A DNA stretch of 23,548 nt from Candidatus Krumholzibacteriota bacterium (GTDB lineage Bacteria > Krumholzibacteriota > Krumholzibacteriia > Krumholzibacteriales > Krumholzibacteriaceae). The stretch is from the NCBI GenBank assembly GCA_030672805.1, contig DAOVFR010000007.1, positions 1-23,548 on the forward strand, read 5' to 3'. The position numbers were made by a program, and so were the translations under genes. Positions 15,592 through 23,548 of the stretch are shown here, one piece after another; within the stretch, counting starts at the first letter, position 1; every line of letters begins with the position of its first letter. The notes under the pieces are model-generated. The model was not told where the DNA came from, made no database searches, and saw only the letters and a list, made by a program, of their open reading frames with translations.

Positions 15592-17231
15592 TGCCCGATG
15601 TGACAGATTTTTTCATAGAGAAATTCCATAAGAATCTTGATCTAGAGCACGAGCTTTCCAGGTATTACAGCCCCCGCCCCTACCGGAACGCCGTCGTACG
15701 ATTCAGAAGCTGTTCAATTCATGATTTCGAGGCGCGGCGTGAAATCCTGATAAGGGAGGCGGGACTCAACCCGTTTCTGTTCCGGGCTGATATGATACCC
15801 GGATGTGACCTCCTCTCCGATTCGGGAACGACGACGATGACGATGGAACAGTGGTCGGCGATGCTCCTTGGTGACGAGGCGTACGGGTCGAACGCCGGGT
15901 ACTTCGAGCTGAAGGAGCAGGTTATCCTGACCTTCGGTCCTTCGTGGGGACAGGACAAGTCGCTCTTCGTCGGCGAGAACGAAAACGTTTTTATATTTCA
16001 CCAGGGACGTGCCTGTGAGAATGCATTTTTCACCATTCTCAGCAGGGAGCTTCGGAAACGGAAAAGCGATTCGAAGCGGAAGCTCTCGAACGAGCTTCTA
16101 CCCGCACTTAAAGCTCGGATCGAGACAAAGATGGGTTTTCACCCCGGCGGCCATGTCGCATCCGAACCACCATTCTTCATCATTCCGAGCAATTCTCACT
16201 TCGATACGACGGAAGGCAATATCGAGGACAAGAACCTGATCCCGGTAAACCTTCCCTGCAGGGAACATATCGAGAAAAGGGAGGATTTCCCGTTCAGGGG
16301 CAACATGGATCTCGAGGAGCTCGAGAGCCTGCTCGAGCACGAGCGGGACAGGGTGCCGCTCGTCTATCTCACCGTGACGAACAACACGGGGGGCGGCCAG
16401 CCCGTTTCGTTGGCCAATATCGGCAAAATAAGGGAAATAACAAAAAAATACGGCGTGCCGTTTTTCCTCGATGCCTGCAGGTTTGCCGAGAACGCCTGGT
16501 TCATCCAGCAGAAGGAGGACGGGTACAGGGACAGGGCGATCCGGGAGATAGTCCACGAGATGTTCGGGCACGCGGACGGATTCCACATCAGTCTGAAAAA
16601 GGACGGTCTTGTCAACATCGGCGGTGCGGTTCTCATCAAGGACGATGGTGATTTTACGCGGGCCTATCCACGATTCAGGGGAGAACTGACTGATTACCAG
16701 ATCATGACAGAGGGTCACCCCACGTACGGTGGGCTGGCCGGAAGGGACCTGATGGGAGTGATAGAGGGTCTTCGGACGGTGACGCGGCAGGAATATCTCG
16801 ATATCCGGATACGCCAGATCGAGCGGTTCGGCGAAAGACTGGTGAAACACGGCATACCGATAGTTCTTCCGACGGGCGGGAACGCAGTCTACATCGACAT
16901 GGACAGGTTTTTCGGCGATACCGCGCGTGACGAGGACCTGAAGGCGATCGCTTTTACCGCGCTGCTCCTTATCGCGGGGCACAGGCTCTGCGAACTAGGT
17001 CTGTACTCATTCGGCAGGTACGACGGATCGAAGGAAATTCCCCCGGATCCCCGCCTCAACTATGTCAGGGCCGCCGTTCCCCGCCTCCTCTACGAGGAAC
17101 GCGATCTTTTCTCGACGGCCGAAGCAATAAAGCTTCTCTACGATAACCGCGAAAGGATTCCGGGAGTCAACGTCGATTACGGGCGCAACCTCAAGCTCAG
17201 GCACTTCAAGAGCAGGTTCTCCTTCAAGTAG
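15591..17231 (+). CDS. tnaA: Tryptophanase-family PLP beta-eliminating lyase (long form)
   Basis: A 546-residue PLP enzyme of the tryptophanase/tyrosine phenol-lyase family, which splits tryptophan to indole, pyruvate and ammonia. The PLP lysine lies in HISLKKDGLVNIGG (Lys337 by alignment with Lys270 of the E. coli enzyme), the cofactor Asp in FFLDACRFAEN, and TVTNNTGGGQPVS precedes it. It is about 75 residues longer than E. coli TnaA; part of the extra length is a charged segment around residues 165-195 (SRELRKRKSDSKRKL). The start ATG 15591 overlaps the trpS stop; the open frame upstream belongs to trpS. No TnaC-like leader peptide is visible. Tryptophan rather than tyrosine as substrate is supported by the trpS neighbour but is not proven by sequence. 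Confidence 0.85.
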   Translation: MPDVTDFFIEKFHKNLDLEHELSRYYSPRPYRNAVVRFRSCSIHDFEARREILIREAGLNPFLFRADMIPGCDLLSDSGTTTMTMEQWSAMLLGDEAYGSNAGYFELKEQVILTFGPSWGQDKSLFVGENENVFIFHQGRACENAFFTILSRELRKRKSDSKRKLSNELLPALKARIETKMGFHPGGHVASEPPFFIIPSNSHFDTTEGNIEDKNLIPVNLPCREHIEKREDFPFRGNMDLEELESLLEHERDRVPLVYLTVTNNTGGGQPVSLANIGKIREITKKYGVPFFLDACRFAENAWFIQQKEDGYRDRAIREIVHEMFGHADGFHISLKKDGLVNIGGAVLIKDDGDFTRAYPRFRGELTDYQIMTEGHPTYGGLAGRDLMGVIEGLRTVTRQEYLDIRIRQIERFGERLVKHGIPIVLPTGGNAVYIDMDRFFGDTARDEDLKAIAFTALLLIAGHRLCELGLYSFGRYDGSKEIPPDPRLNYVRAAVPRLLYEERDLFSTAEAIKLLYDNRERIPGVNVDYGRNLKLRHFKSRFSFK

Positions 17232-17382
17232 GGGATATGCATTCCCTGTGAGACACCCCCGTTAAAATGGAATATTTCCTGCTTGTCTCGGCTTGTGTGT
17301 GCAATGCGGCGGCACTCCATGCAACGGCGCGGCCGCAGACCGGGGCTGGTTCTGTATTTGACGGAATGGCTTGCACTTATTC

Positions 17383-17396
17383 CGCCTCGCGAGGCG
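17383..17396. promoter_or_regulatory. Perfect 14-bp palindrome, possible operator
   Basis: CGCCTCGCGAGGCG reads the same on both strands. It lies in the 229-base gap between tnaA and the next kinase gene, about 65 bases before that kinase's likely start. It could be a regulator site or chance in GC-rich DNA. Apart from it, the gap shows no gene and no clear terminator. Confidence 0.25.
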
Positions 17397-17460
17397 ATGA
17401 TGACTCGCAGAGGTTTCATCGTTGCGGACCGTGCCGCAAAAACGCGAAAGGAAATCGACT

Positions 17461-19152
17461 TTGCGCAGCAAACAGCTGAACGGGCGGCCCGGCGGTCGTG
17501 AAAGGACCGGGGAGGAACGCCAACTCGCCGCTGTCATGGAAATCGCCAACGTGATCAATTCGAGGCTCGATCTCGACCATATCCTTTCGACGATCTCGAG
17601 GGAGCTCTCGAAGGTGATCGACTACGATATCGGCTGCGTCGCCATCTACGAGAAGGATGAGAACTGCCTTTACATGCGTCACGTTGTAAGGAGGAACGGG
17701 AAAAAATCCGGTGAGAACCGGTATATCCCGATGGAAGAGACAAACCTTATCGGCTGGGTCGCGATTCACAAGAAGCCGATCATTCGCGGATGCATCTCTG
17801 GTGATGAGAGGTTCAATGAGATCATGACGGAGGAAAACCTCATGTCGGACATCGTTGTGCCGCTCATCACGAAGGAATCCATCATCGGGACCGTCAACAT
17901 CGGAAGTTATCAGGCCAACCATTTCTCGGAATTCGATCTGGAGCTGGTCACAAAGTTCAGCCAGTTGACGTCCATTGCGATCGAAAACTCGAAACTCCTC
18001 AAGAACGTGGAGGATCTCGGCGAGAAGTATCGCAAGCTCATCAATAGTGCGAGCGACGTTATCATGCTTCTCAACTGCTCGGGAGAGATCGTCGAGTGCA
18101 ATCCGGCCACGCACGAACTGTTCGAGTATGACCCCGAGGAAGTGATAGGCAGGGAAGTTTTTCTCTTTACCGCACCGGTTCGGCGCGACCATGCGAAGAA
18201 ATCATTTTACAGGGTGCTGAGCGGAAAGACGAATCACCTCGTTGGACTTCCATACCTCAAGAAGGGAGGCCAGGTCGTCTATGTCGATATCGATACCACC
18301 CTGCTCAGGATCAAGGAAAACCCCTATGTCCTGGCAATCGCGCACAATGTAACCGAGCGAAAAAAGATGCAGGAGAAGATTACCATACAGAACCGCGAGC
18401 TCATGGCGATCAACAAGAGGTTGAAAGAGCTGGACCAGTTGAAGAGTGAATTCCTCGGGAGGATCAGCCACGAACTCCGCACGCCGCTTTCGATCATCAT
18501 GGCGTATACCGGGGCCCTGATCGAGGACAGACAGCAAATGATCGACGGCGACACGCGGATGGAGTTTCTCAAGGTCATCGAGACACAATCGAACAAGCTG
18601 CTCGGACACATCAACGATCTTCTCGATCTCTCGAAGGTCGAGATCTCGGAGACGATGCTCGACGTTACTCCAGGAAGCATCAACGAGCTCGTACGCATGT
18701 CGGTGAAGGTTGTCGAAGCGTTCGCCGGTCAGAACGGAGTGGAGATCAGTGTCGATTCCGATAACGACATCCCGATCATAAGCTTCGATCCACTCCGTAT
18801 CCGGCAGGTATGCTTGAACCTCCTGAATAACGCCATCAAGTTTTCCAGGGAGCATAGCACCATTCATGTAGTTACGAGACAGACCAGGAAAGAGATCATC
18901 GTTTCGGTGACTGACAACGGGCCGGGAATAGACCGGAAAGATATCCAGACAATCTTCGATAATTTCACCCAGATCGATGGTGGGGCCGACAGGTTATCCG
19001 ATGGGATGGGAATTGGTCTCCGGCTGGTCAAGCATTATATCGGACTTCACCGGGGGCGTGTATGGATCAAGAGCGAAAAAGACAGGGGTTCGACTTTTTT
19101 CTTTTCCCTTCCGAAAAAGAAATGCCCGAACCTTGCCGAGCAGTATCATTGA
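17461..19152 (+). CDS. GAF-PAS sensor histidine kinase
   Basis: A 563-residue soluble kinase. A GAF domain spans about residues 25-175 (MEIANVINSRLDLDHILS through SIAIENSKLL). A PAS domain covers about 185-305, ending in HNVTERKK. A short coiled coil leads to a HisKA domain with the phospho-acceptor in GRISHELRTPLSII (His337). The HATPase_c domain has NLLNNAIKFS, DNGPGID and the G-box GMGIGLRLVKHYI. No receiver domain is fused and no response regulator lies directly beside it; the nearest receiver is CheB. The start is uncertain. TTG 17461 was chosen because GAAAGGA sits 8 bases upstream; TTG 17422, GTG 17431 or ATG 17536 are alternatives that leave all domains intact. Its stimulus is unknown. 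Confidence 0.9.
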   Translation: MRSKQLNGRPGGRERTGEERQLAAVMEIANVINSRLDLDHILSTISRELSKVIDYDIGCVAIYEKDENCLYMRHVVRRNGKKSGENRYIPMEETNLIGWVAIHKKPIIRGCISGDERFNEIMTEENLMSDIVVPLITKESIIGTVNIGSYQANHFSEFDLELVTKFSQLTSIAIENSKLLKNVEDLGEKYRKLINSASDVIMLLNCSGEIVECNPATHELFEYDPEEVIGREVFLFTAPVRRDHAKKSFYRVLSGKTNHLVGLPYLKKGGQVVYVDIDTTLLRIKENPYVLAIAHNVTERKKMQEKITIQNRELMAINKRLKELDQLKSEFLGRISHELRTPLSIIMAYTGALIEDRQQMIDGDTRMEFLKVIETQSNKLLGHINDLLDLSKVEISETMLDVTPGSINELVRMSVKVVEAFAGQNGVEISVDSDNDIPIISFDPLRIRQVCLNLLNNAIKFSREHSTIHVVTRQTRKEIIVSVTDNGPGIDRKDIQTIFDNFTQIDGGADRLSDGMGIGLRLVKHYIGLHRGRVWIKSEKDRGSTFFFSLPKKKCPNLAEQYH

Positions 19153-19159
19153 ACGGGCA

Positions 19160-19175
19160 CTCCCGGTATCGGGAG
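19160..19175 (+). terminator. Weak hairpin after the kinase gene
   Basis: CTCCCG-GTAT-CGGGAG forms a 6-bp stem 7 bases after the kinase stop. No T-run follows directly, so termination would be inefficient or the match accidental. Confidence 0.25.
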
Positions 19176-19321
19176 ATAACGATTTCTTCCATATAGCGTT
19201 CATCGTTCATTCCTCTCCGGATCCTGTTGCAAAAAGCAATTATGCGGTGCAAAAACTCCTGTGCCGCCTCGTTGTTCCCTGGTGTTCCCCATCGCTTCCC
19301 TGAATTTTTCCTTACGTATAA

Positions 19322-19350
19322 TTGACACAGTACCAATCCGTTATTCGTAA
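19322..19350 (+). promoter_or_regulatory. Possible sigma-70 promoter upstream of cheR
   Basis: A perfect -35 TTGACA (19322-19327) is present, but at 17 bases spacing the -10 is only TCGTAA (19345-19350). It is a weak candidate in the 392-base gap before the chemotaxis operon, a gap that contains no credible gene. Confidence 0.3.
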
Positions 19351-19401
19351 ATGTCCGTCAGCGGCGTATGGCGATACCCGCAAATCACGGAACTTCCTGT
19401 G

Positions 19402-19417
19402 TGGTACGGCTTTTGCA
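19402..19417 (+). promoter_or_regulatory. Sigma-54-like -24/-12 promoter for the chemotaxis operon
   Basis: TGGTACG-GCTT-TTGCA matches the sigma-54 consensus TGGCACG-N4-TTGCA with one change and keeps the key GG (19403-19404), N10, GC (19415-19416) spacing. The predicted start near 19428 leaves a leader of about 115 bases before cheR. An enhancer-binding activator would be needed; none is in the window. Confidence 0.5.
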
Positions 19418-19544
19418 AATTCGGTTTCCCGACACAATCCCCCTCTTGTTATCGGCAGGATGCAGGGATTCCTTTAATGTTTTTTTCGAGGTCTCGGTTG
19501 GACGAGAAATGATCGTCCGGCTGCTTGTTTCACACGGACTTTGA

Positions 19545-20399
19545 ATGATGAATGATTGCGACATACCGAGCCTGGACGAGCTTGCATTGATGGTCCGCTC
19601 TAGGTGCGGAATCGATTTATCAAGGTACCGGGCATCCTGTGTCAGGAGAAGGTTCATGCACCGGATGACCATGCAAGGATATGACGATTTCAACAAGTAC
19701 CTGATTTATCTGGGTAATCACCCGGGAGAGCTCCAGGCACTTCTCGATACTGTGACCATACATGTAACAGGGTTCTTCCGGGACAAAGACGTTTTCAGGA
19801 CGCTCGTCGCCGAGGTTTTTCCGAAGATCATCGAACATAAAACTTCGATACATAACCGGGTTATCAGGATATGGAGCGCTGGATGTTCGACGGGTGAGGA
19901 GGCTTACAGCATCACCATGGTTCTCATGGAGGTTCTCCGCGAGCGAGGCGTCGATTTCAGGATCGAAACGTTCGGTTCCGACATCTCGGAGGAAGCCTGC
20001 AAAACAGCGAGAAAGGGTGTATATCAGGACTGCAAGATCGTTGATCTGCCACGGCACATGCGTGAGCGGTATTTCGAACACAACGGGGACCATTATACGG
20101 TTTCTTCCGATATTCGGTCCCTCGTCAGGTTCCGTATTCATGATCTGTTCTCGAAACCGCCCTATTCTATGCTCGACCTGATCCTGTGCAGGAATGTGAT
20201 GATTCATTTCGATCACCAGGTACGCGGAACGATCATAAGACATTTTCATTCGGCGCTTAATGACACCGGATTTCTCATGCTTGGAAAGAGTGAAGCTGTG
20301 GCGGAACCGGAGCTTGACCTGTTCGAGCTCTTCGCGGCGCGGAGCAAAATATACCGCAAGGAAGTATTACAGGCTGTATCCAAGGAGGATCATCAATGA
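19545..20399 (+). CDS. cheR: Chemotaxis methyltransferase CheR
   Basis: A 284-residue SAM-dependent enzyme that methylates glutamates on chemoreceptors. The N-terminal helical domain carries the basic patch around RASCVRRRFMHRM. The substrate-loop motif TVTIHVTGFFRDKDVF (about residues 68-83) and the SAM-binding motif IRIWSAGCSTGEEAYS (about 107-122) follow. LDLILCRNVMIHFD corresponds to the late methyltransferase motif. ATG 19545 and ATG 19548 are adjacent; neither has a clear ribosome site. The stop overlaps the receptor gene start by four bases (ATGA), so enzyme and substrate are translationally coupled. The receptor lacks a C-terminal NWETF-type pentapeptide, which suggests direct, untethered methylation. 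Confidence 0.95.
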   Translation: MMNDCDIPSLDELALMVRSRCGIDLSRYRASCVRRRFMHRMTMQGYDDFNKYLIYLGNHPGELQALLDTVTIHVTGFFRDKDVFRTLVAEVFPKIIEHKTSIHNRVIRIWSAGCSTGEEAYSITMVLMEVLRERGVDFRIETFGSDISEEACKTARKGVYQDCKIVDLPRHMRERYFEHNGDHYTVSSDIRSLVRFRIHDLFSKPPYSMLDLILCRNVMIHFDHQVRGTIIRHFHSALNDTGFLMLGKSEAVAEPELDLFELFAARSKIYRKEVLQAVSKEDHQ

Positions 20400-22072
20400 G
20401 AATTATTAACTTTACGAAGAGTATCAGCGGCAAGGTGTTCTGTGCCACAAGCCTGGTTACGTTCCTGGCCTGCGCGACCGGTTCTTTCGCCTTCTTCAAG
20501 TTAGCCGAAAGGGAAGTGAACAGGTCCGTAATGAGCCGTGATTCATTCTGGGCCGGGAGCGTCTCGGTCGCTGTTTCGGCACTTGCCGGAATCGACGACC
20601 GGGAGAGGCTGTTCAAGGTATTCGAGTCCCTGCAAACCGAGTACCCGTGCATCGGCAGCATCGAGATATTCGACCGCGAAGGTGTGCTTGCCGCGTCCTC
20701 CTCGGTGTCATGGGCCGGTCCGGTGCCGGAGATCCCCGCCAGCGAGGGGAAAGGAAACGAAACGGGAGACGCGGGGAAAACGGGAGGCGTCGTTGTGAAC
20801 GTCCCGATGGCGGGAGAAACGGGCAATGTATTGCGGATTCATCTTGTTCCGGGTGATCGGGCGAAAGTGTCCGCGGGATACGGGAAACGGATCATTGGCT
20901 CCGCAGCCATACTCCTTGTCGCCGGTTTCGGATTCTGTTACCTCATGATTCACTTCATCCTTAAAAAACCGGTACGCCAACTGCTTTCGGCCAGTAAGGC
21001 GCTTGCGAGCAAGGCCGGCGATCTGACCGCGCGTATCGCCATCAATTCCGAGGATGAACTGGGAAGTCTCGGTAACACGCTCAACGAGATGTTCGGCAAC
21101 TTTGCCAGAATAATCAGGATGATCCGGAGCACGGCCGATAAGGTCAATTTCTCGGCACAGAGCCTTTCGGCCTCGACGGAGGAAATGAACTCGATCACCG
21201 AGGAAACGTCGCTCACCGTGCAGAATATCGCGAAATCGACGGATCTCCAGGCGCACATGGTAGACGACATGATAAAGGAGACAAGGAATATGGAGCGGTC
21301 AGTGAAACAGGTTGCCAACAGCGCGGAACTTGCCGCGTCTGCCGCGATAAACGCGACCGAGACCGCAACGAAGGGTGGGGATGCGGCAAAAGAGGCCGTC
21401 GAGAAAATCAACAGGATCTACGAGGTTGTCAGTGAATCGGCGGAGATCATCCGTCATCTCGGTGAGCGGTCGAACCAGATCGGTGAGATCGTCGATGTAA
21501 TCACCGATATCGCGGATCAGACGAACCTGCTTGCCCTGAATGCGGCCATCGAAGCGGCCCGCGCTGGAGAGGCTGGCAGCGGGTTTGCCGTTGTCGCCGA
21601 TGAGGTGAGAAAGCTTGCCGAGGGCAGCGCGAAGGCCGCCGACGAGATTGCAACGCTGATCGCACAAACGCAGGATGATACCCGGACCGCCGTTGCAAGC
21701 ATCGAGCGCGGGGCCAAGGAGGTAACCGAGGGAAAGGACGTCATCACGCGCACCGGCGAGTCGCTTGACGAGATCGTCGAGGTACTGCGGAGCTCGGGCG
21801 ACATGACGAGGCGCATCTCCGCCGCAACCAAGGAGCTTTCCCGCGGCATGAAGAACGTTTCCCGGTCGATCGATGAGATTTCCGGGAGTGCGGAGAAAAA
21901 TGCTTCCGCTACCCAGGAAACCGCTGCCTCGATGGAACAGATGACGTCGAGCATGGAAGATGTTGCATCCTCCTCCCAGAAGCTGAGCGACATGGCTATC
22001 CAGCTGCGGGATCATGTCGGACGCTTCAAGGTCGGAGACAATGTTCAAGAGGAAGAGGTCCAGTTCGCCTGA
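20396..22072 (+). CDS. Methyl-accepting chemotaxis protein
   Basis: A 558-residue inner-membrane chemoreceptor. TM1 spans about residues 14-34 and TM2 about 166-189. A periplasmic domain of about 130 residues lies between them and resembles a small single-PAS-like sensor (IGSIEIFDREGVLAA). It includes a Gly/Glu/Thr-rich loop near 116-131. A HAMP domain covers about 190-245. The cytoplasmic signalling hairpin has its conserved tip around 361-410 (DIADQTNLLALNAAIEAARA). The tail ends in EEEVQFA without a CheR-binding pentapeptide. ATG 20396 lies within the cheR stop and follows AAGGAGG. The ligand cannot be named. It sits second in the operon, between its methylase and its coupling protein. Confidence 0.95.
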   Translation: MRIINFTKSISGKVFCATSLVTFLACATGSFAFFKLAEREVNRSVMSRDSFWAGSVSVAVSALAGIDDRERLFKVFESLQTEYPCIGSIEIFDREGVLAASSSVSWAGPVPEIPASEGKGNETGDAGKTGGVVVNVPMAGETGNVLRIHLVPGDRAKVSAGYGKRIIGSAAILLVAGFGFCYLMIHFILKKPVRQLLSASKALASKAGDLTARIAINSEDELGSLGNTLNEMFGNFARIIRMIRSTADKVNFSAQSLSASTEEMNSITEETSLTVQNIAKSTDLQAHMVDDMIKETRNMERSVKQVANSAELAASAAINATETATKGGDAAKEAVEKINRIYEVVSESAEIIRHLGERSNQIGEIVDVITDIADQTNLLALNAAIEAARAGEAGSGFAVVADEVRKLAEGSAKAADEIATLIAQTQDDTRTAVASIERGAKEVTEGKDVITRTGESLDEIVEVLRSSGDMTRRISAATKELSRGMKNVSRSIDEISGSAEKNASATQETAASMEQMTSSMEDVASSSQKLSDMAIQLRDHVGRFKVGDNVQEEEVQFA

Positions 22073-22106
22073 TTGAACGCCATGGGTTCACGGGGAGTTC
22101 GTACAG

Positions 22107-22625
22107 ATGAAAATCGATAAATCAAGAGGGAGAACCGATTCATGGTTCCAGTTTGTCACGTTCAGACTTGGTGAAGAGCATTACGGAGTGCCGGTCTGGA
22201 AGGTGAAGGAGATCATTCGGCCCCTGGACAGGTTTCCCGTTCCCGGGATGTCCGATCCGGTGGAGGGCGTGATCAACCTGAGGGGCGAGATCATACCGGT
22301 TATCAAGATACACATGGTGTTGCACGTGAGGAGATCCGACGGCACGAAAGACAGGAGAAAAGAACATATCATCATCCTCGATGCGGAAGGTGGGGGGTTC
22401 GGATTCATCGTCGATGAAGTGATAGAAGTCGTGAGGATATCCCCGAAGGATATTCAAGGATCGCCTGATATCGGGAGGGGCCGGCGCGGGGATGCCGGTG
22501 TGTCGGGGATCATCCAGGTGTCGGGAAGAATGATCATCGTCATAGATCCGAAGAAGATCATCGAGAAATGCCTGAATATCGAGGAAATTACGGACAATTG
22601 CGCAACGGACGGTGTGACCGTCTGA
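22107..22625 (+). CDS. cheW: Chemotaxis coupling protein CheW
   Basis: A 172-residue single-domain CheW that links receptors to the kinase CheA. The family core is clear: WFQFVTFRLGEEHYGVPVWK at the start, then KEIIRPLD, the hallmark PVEGVINLRGEIIPVIKIH (about residues 50-68), and GFIVDEVIEVVRI. It ends with IIQVSGRMIIVIDPKKII. ATG 22107 follows GGGGAG 34 bases after the receptor gene. It is encoded between the receptor and cheD on one strand. No cheA is present in the window; it may follow cheB beyond the edge. Confidence 0.95.
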   Translation: MKIDKSRGRTDSWFQFVTFRLGEEHYGVPVWKVKEIIRPLDRFPVPGMSDPVEGVINLRGEIIPVIKIHMVLHVRRSDGTKDRRKEHIIILDAEGGGFGFIVDEVIEVVRISPKDIQGSPDIGRGRRGDAGVSGIIQVSGRMIIVIDPKKIIEKCLNIEEITDNCATDGVTV

Positions 22626-22694
22626 TATGTCGGAGATTAAGGGCGTCCGAGGATAAAGGGATAACAGCGGGCCCGGTTCCGGAATGGACACGGT

Positions 22695-23201
22695 ATGAAT
22701 AGAACATGGAAAACGGGAGAGGTAATAAAGGTGGGACTCGCCGAGTACAGGATCGGCAAGGCTCCGGAGAGGTTGATGACAATGGCCCTCGGGTCCTGTC
22801 TCGGCATCATCCTGTACGACGGGAAGATTCGACTCGGTGCAATGGCGCACGTCATGCACCCGAGAAGGGATTCGGTGAAAAACAACAGGAACATGGCGAA
22901 GTTCGTCGATACCGCCATCGCGCTGATGCTGGGGAAGATGGTGAGGGAAGGAGCGAACCTGAAAGGAACAGTGGCGAAACTTTTCGGCGGGGCTGAGATG
23001 TTCGGGGATGTGAAGGGATGCAGGGGTGTCATCCAGATCGGAAGCGCAAACGTGAAGGCCGCCAGGGCTGAACTGAACGCGCTGAGAATCCCGATCGTAT
23101 CGGAATGCGTCGGTGGAAACAGGGGAAGGACCATTGTCCTGGACACAACAGACGGTAGCGTACTCGTACAGGATGCGTACTGTAACGAGGAGATATATTG
23201 A
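22695..23201 (+). CDS. cheD: Chemoreceptor glutamine deamidase CheD
   Basis: A 168-residue CheD, which deamidates receptor glutamines and can bind CheC in other bacteria. The catalytic residues are present with the same spacing as in the Thermotoga enzyme: Thr29 and Cys35 in TMALGSCLGI and His52 in GAMAHVMHP. KLFGGAEMF near residue 95 and GGNRGRTIVLDTTDG near the C-terminus complete the family pattern. Sixty-nine non-coding bases separate it from cheW, and the ribosome site is weak. The stop TGA overlaps the cheB start by one base (TGATG). CheD-containing operons usually combine the methylation and the CheC/CheD adaptation branches; cheC is not seen here. Confidence 0.95.
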   Translation: MNRTWKTGEVIKVGLAEYRIGKAPERLMTMALGSCLGIILYDGKIRLGAMAHVMHPRRDSVKNNRNMAKFVDTAIALMLGKMVREGANLKGTVAKLFGGAEMFGDVKGCRGVIQIGSANVKAARAELNALRIPIVSECVGGNRGRTIVLDTTDGSVLVQDAYCNEEIY

Positions 23202-23548
23202 TGTTCCGTAACCGGCGGGAGGGTGACAGGCAGTCGATCAGGGTTCTAGTCGGTGAAGATTCGACACTCATGAGTCGGATCATTATCGAGGCACTGGGCA
23301 GCGACCCGGGAATCGAGGTAGTCGGTGCCGGTTCAAACGGGCAGGAGGTGCTGAAGAAGCTTGTGGAGCTCAAGCCGGACTGTGTCACTCTCGATCTCGA
23401 GATGCCCCGCATGAACGGTCTGGAGACACTTCGCTACATCATGAGCGAATGGCCGACCCCCGTTGTGATCCTGAGCGCCCATACGGAGGACGGGGCACGT
23501 ATGACACTGACCTGCCTCGAATACGGCGCAGTGGATTTCGTCACCAAG
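23201..23548 (+). CDS. cheB: Chemotaxis response regulator / methylesterase CheB (partial)
   Basis: The first 116 residues of a gene that leaves the window. They form a CheY-like receiver: acidic residues Glu19 and Asp20 in VLVGEDSTLM, phosphorylated Asp65 in CVTLDLEMPRMNG, Ser/Thr switch region in VVILSAHTE, and conserved Lys116 in GAVDFVTK as the last residue. The LDLEMPRMNG and GAVDFVTK forms are typical of CheB, and the position after cheR and cheD supports this. The methylesterase domain itself lies outside, so an isolated CheY cannot be strictly excluded. The start overlaps the cheD stop. Confidence 0.85.
   Translation, partial: MFRNRREGDRQSIRVLVGEDSTLMSRIIIEALGSDPGIEVVGAGSNGQEVLKKLVELKPDCVTLDLEMPRMNGLETLRYIMSEWPTPVVILSAHTEDGARMTLTCLEYGAVDFVTK

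Noticed and set aside
17267..17479. Small plus-strand open frames between tnaA and the GAF-PAS kinase
   Set aside because: They lack ribosome sites, overlap each other in two frames and have shadow-like composition.
1..23548. CRISPR arrays, insertion sequences, prophage genes
   Set aside because: No regularly spaced repeats, transposase or integrase motifs, or phage structural genes were found in either strand.

Overview
The window looks like a chromosomal segment of a motile, heterotrophic, Gram-negative (diderm) bacterium with fairly high GC. Signal-peptide proteins that look like outer-membrane beta-barrels, a lipoprotein and a full chemotaxis operon support this. The gene content fits an uncultured anaerobic lineage of the FCB or deltaproteobacterial kind: an iron-sulfur type TrpRS, a sulfide-type Thi4, tryptophanase and P5C dehydrogenase. 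The taxonomy is inference and cannot be settled from this sequence. There are no transposases, phage genes or CRISPR arrays.

Layout. 1-337: C-terminal nuclease end of an AddA/RecB-like helicase-nuclease. 384-1181 (-): Thi4-type thiazole synthase. 1420-4174 (+): a PAS-PAS-GAF histidine kinase overlapping its NarL-type response regulator. 4175-4716: an AT-rich intergenic stretch holding a strong candidate structured RNA of about 195 nt (4447-4644), closed by a 12-bp helix and followed by seven T. 4717-7785 (+): four unrecognised genes, namely a beta-barrel-like protein, a lipoprotein, a small two-repeat protein and a second barrel-like protein. 7787-8182 (-) and 8224-10845 (-): YjbQ and a heparinase II/III-like protein with a large helical insertion. 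10982-12433 (+): dipeptidase PepD, with its promoter and a textbook terminator. 12554-14185 (-): P5C dehydrogenase. 14423-17231 (+): tRNA-Trp, TrpRS and tryptophanase in a row. 17461-19152 (+): a GAF-PAS hybrid-free histidine kinase. 19545-23548 (+): cheR-mcp-cheW-cheD-cheB, with cheB cut by the window edge.

How the genes work together. PepD, tryptophanase and P5C dehydrogenase point to peptide and amino-acid catabolism. The tRNA-Trp/trpS/tnaA block puts tryptophan use and tryptophan breakdown in one probable transcription unit: TrpRS and tryptophanase share the stop/start TAATG, and one good promoter lies upstream of the tRNA. The chemotaxis genes are tightly packed (ATGA and TGATG overlaps) behind a sigma-54-like GG-N10-GC element.

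The most promising undescribed item is the structured RNA at 4447-4644, upstream of the unknown envelope genes. Next come the possible iron-sulfur TrpRS beside an A73 tRNA-Trp and the heparinase insertion. All homology statements rest on recognising motifs by eye; no searches were run.
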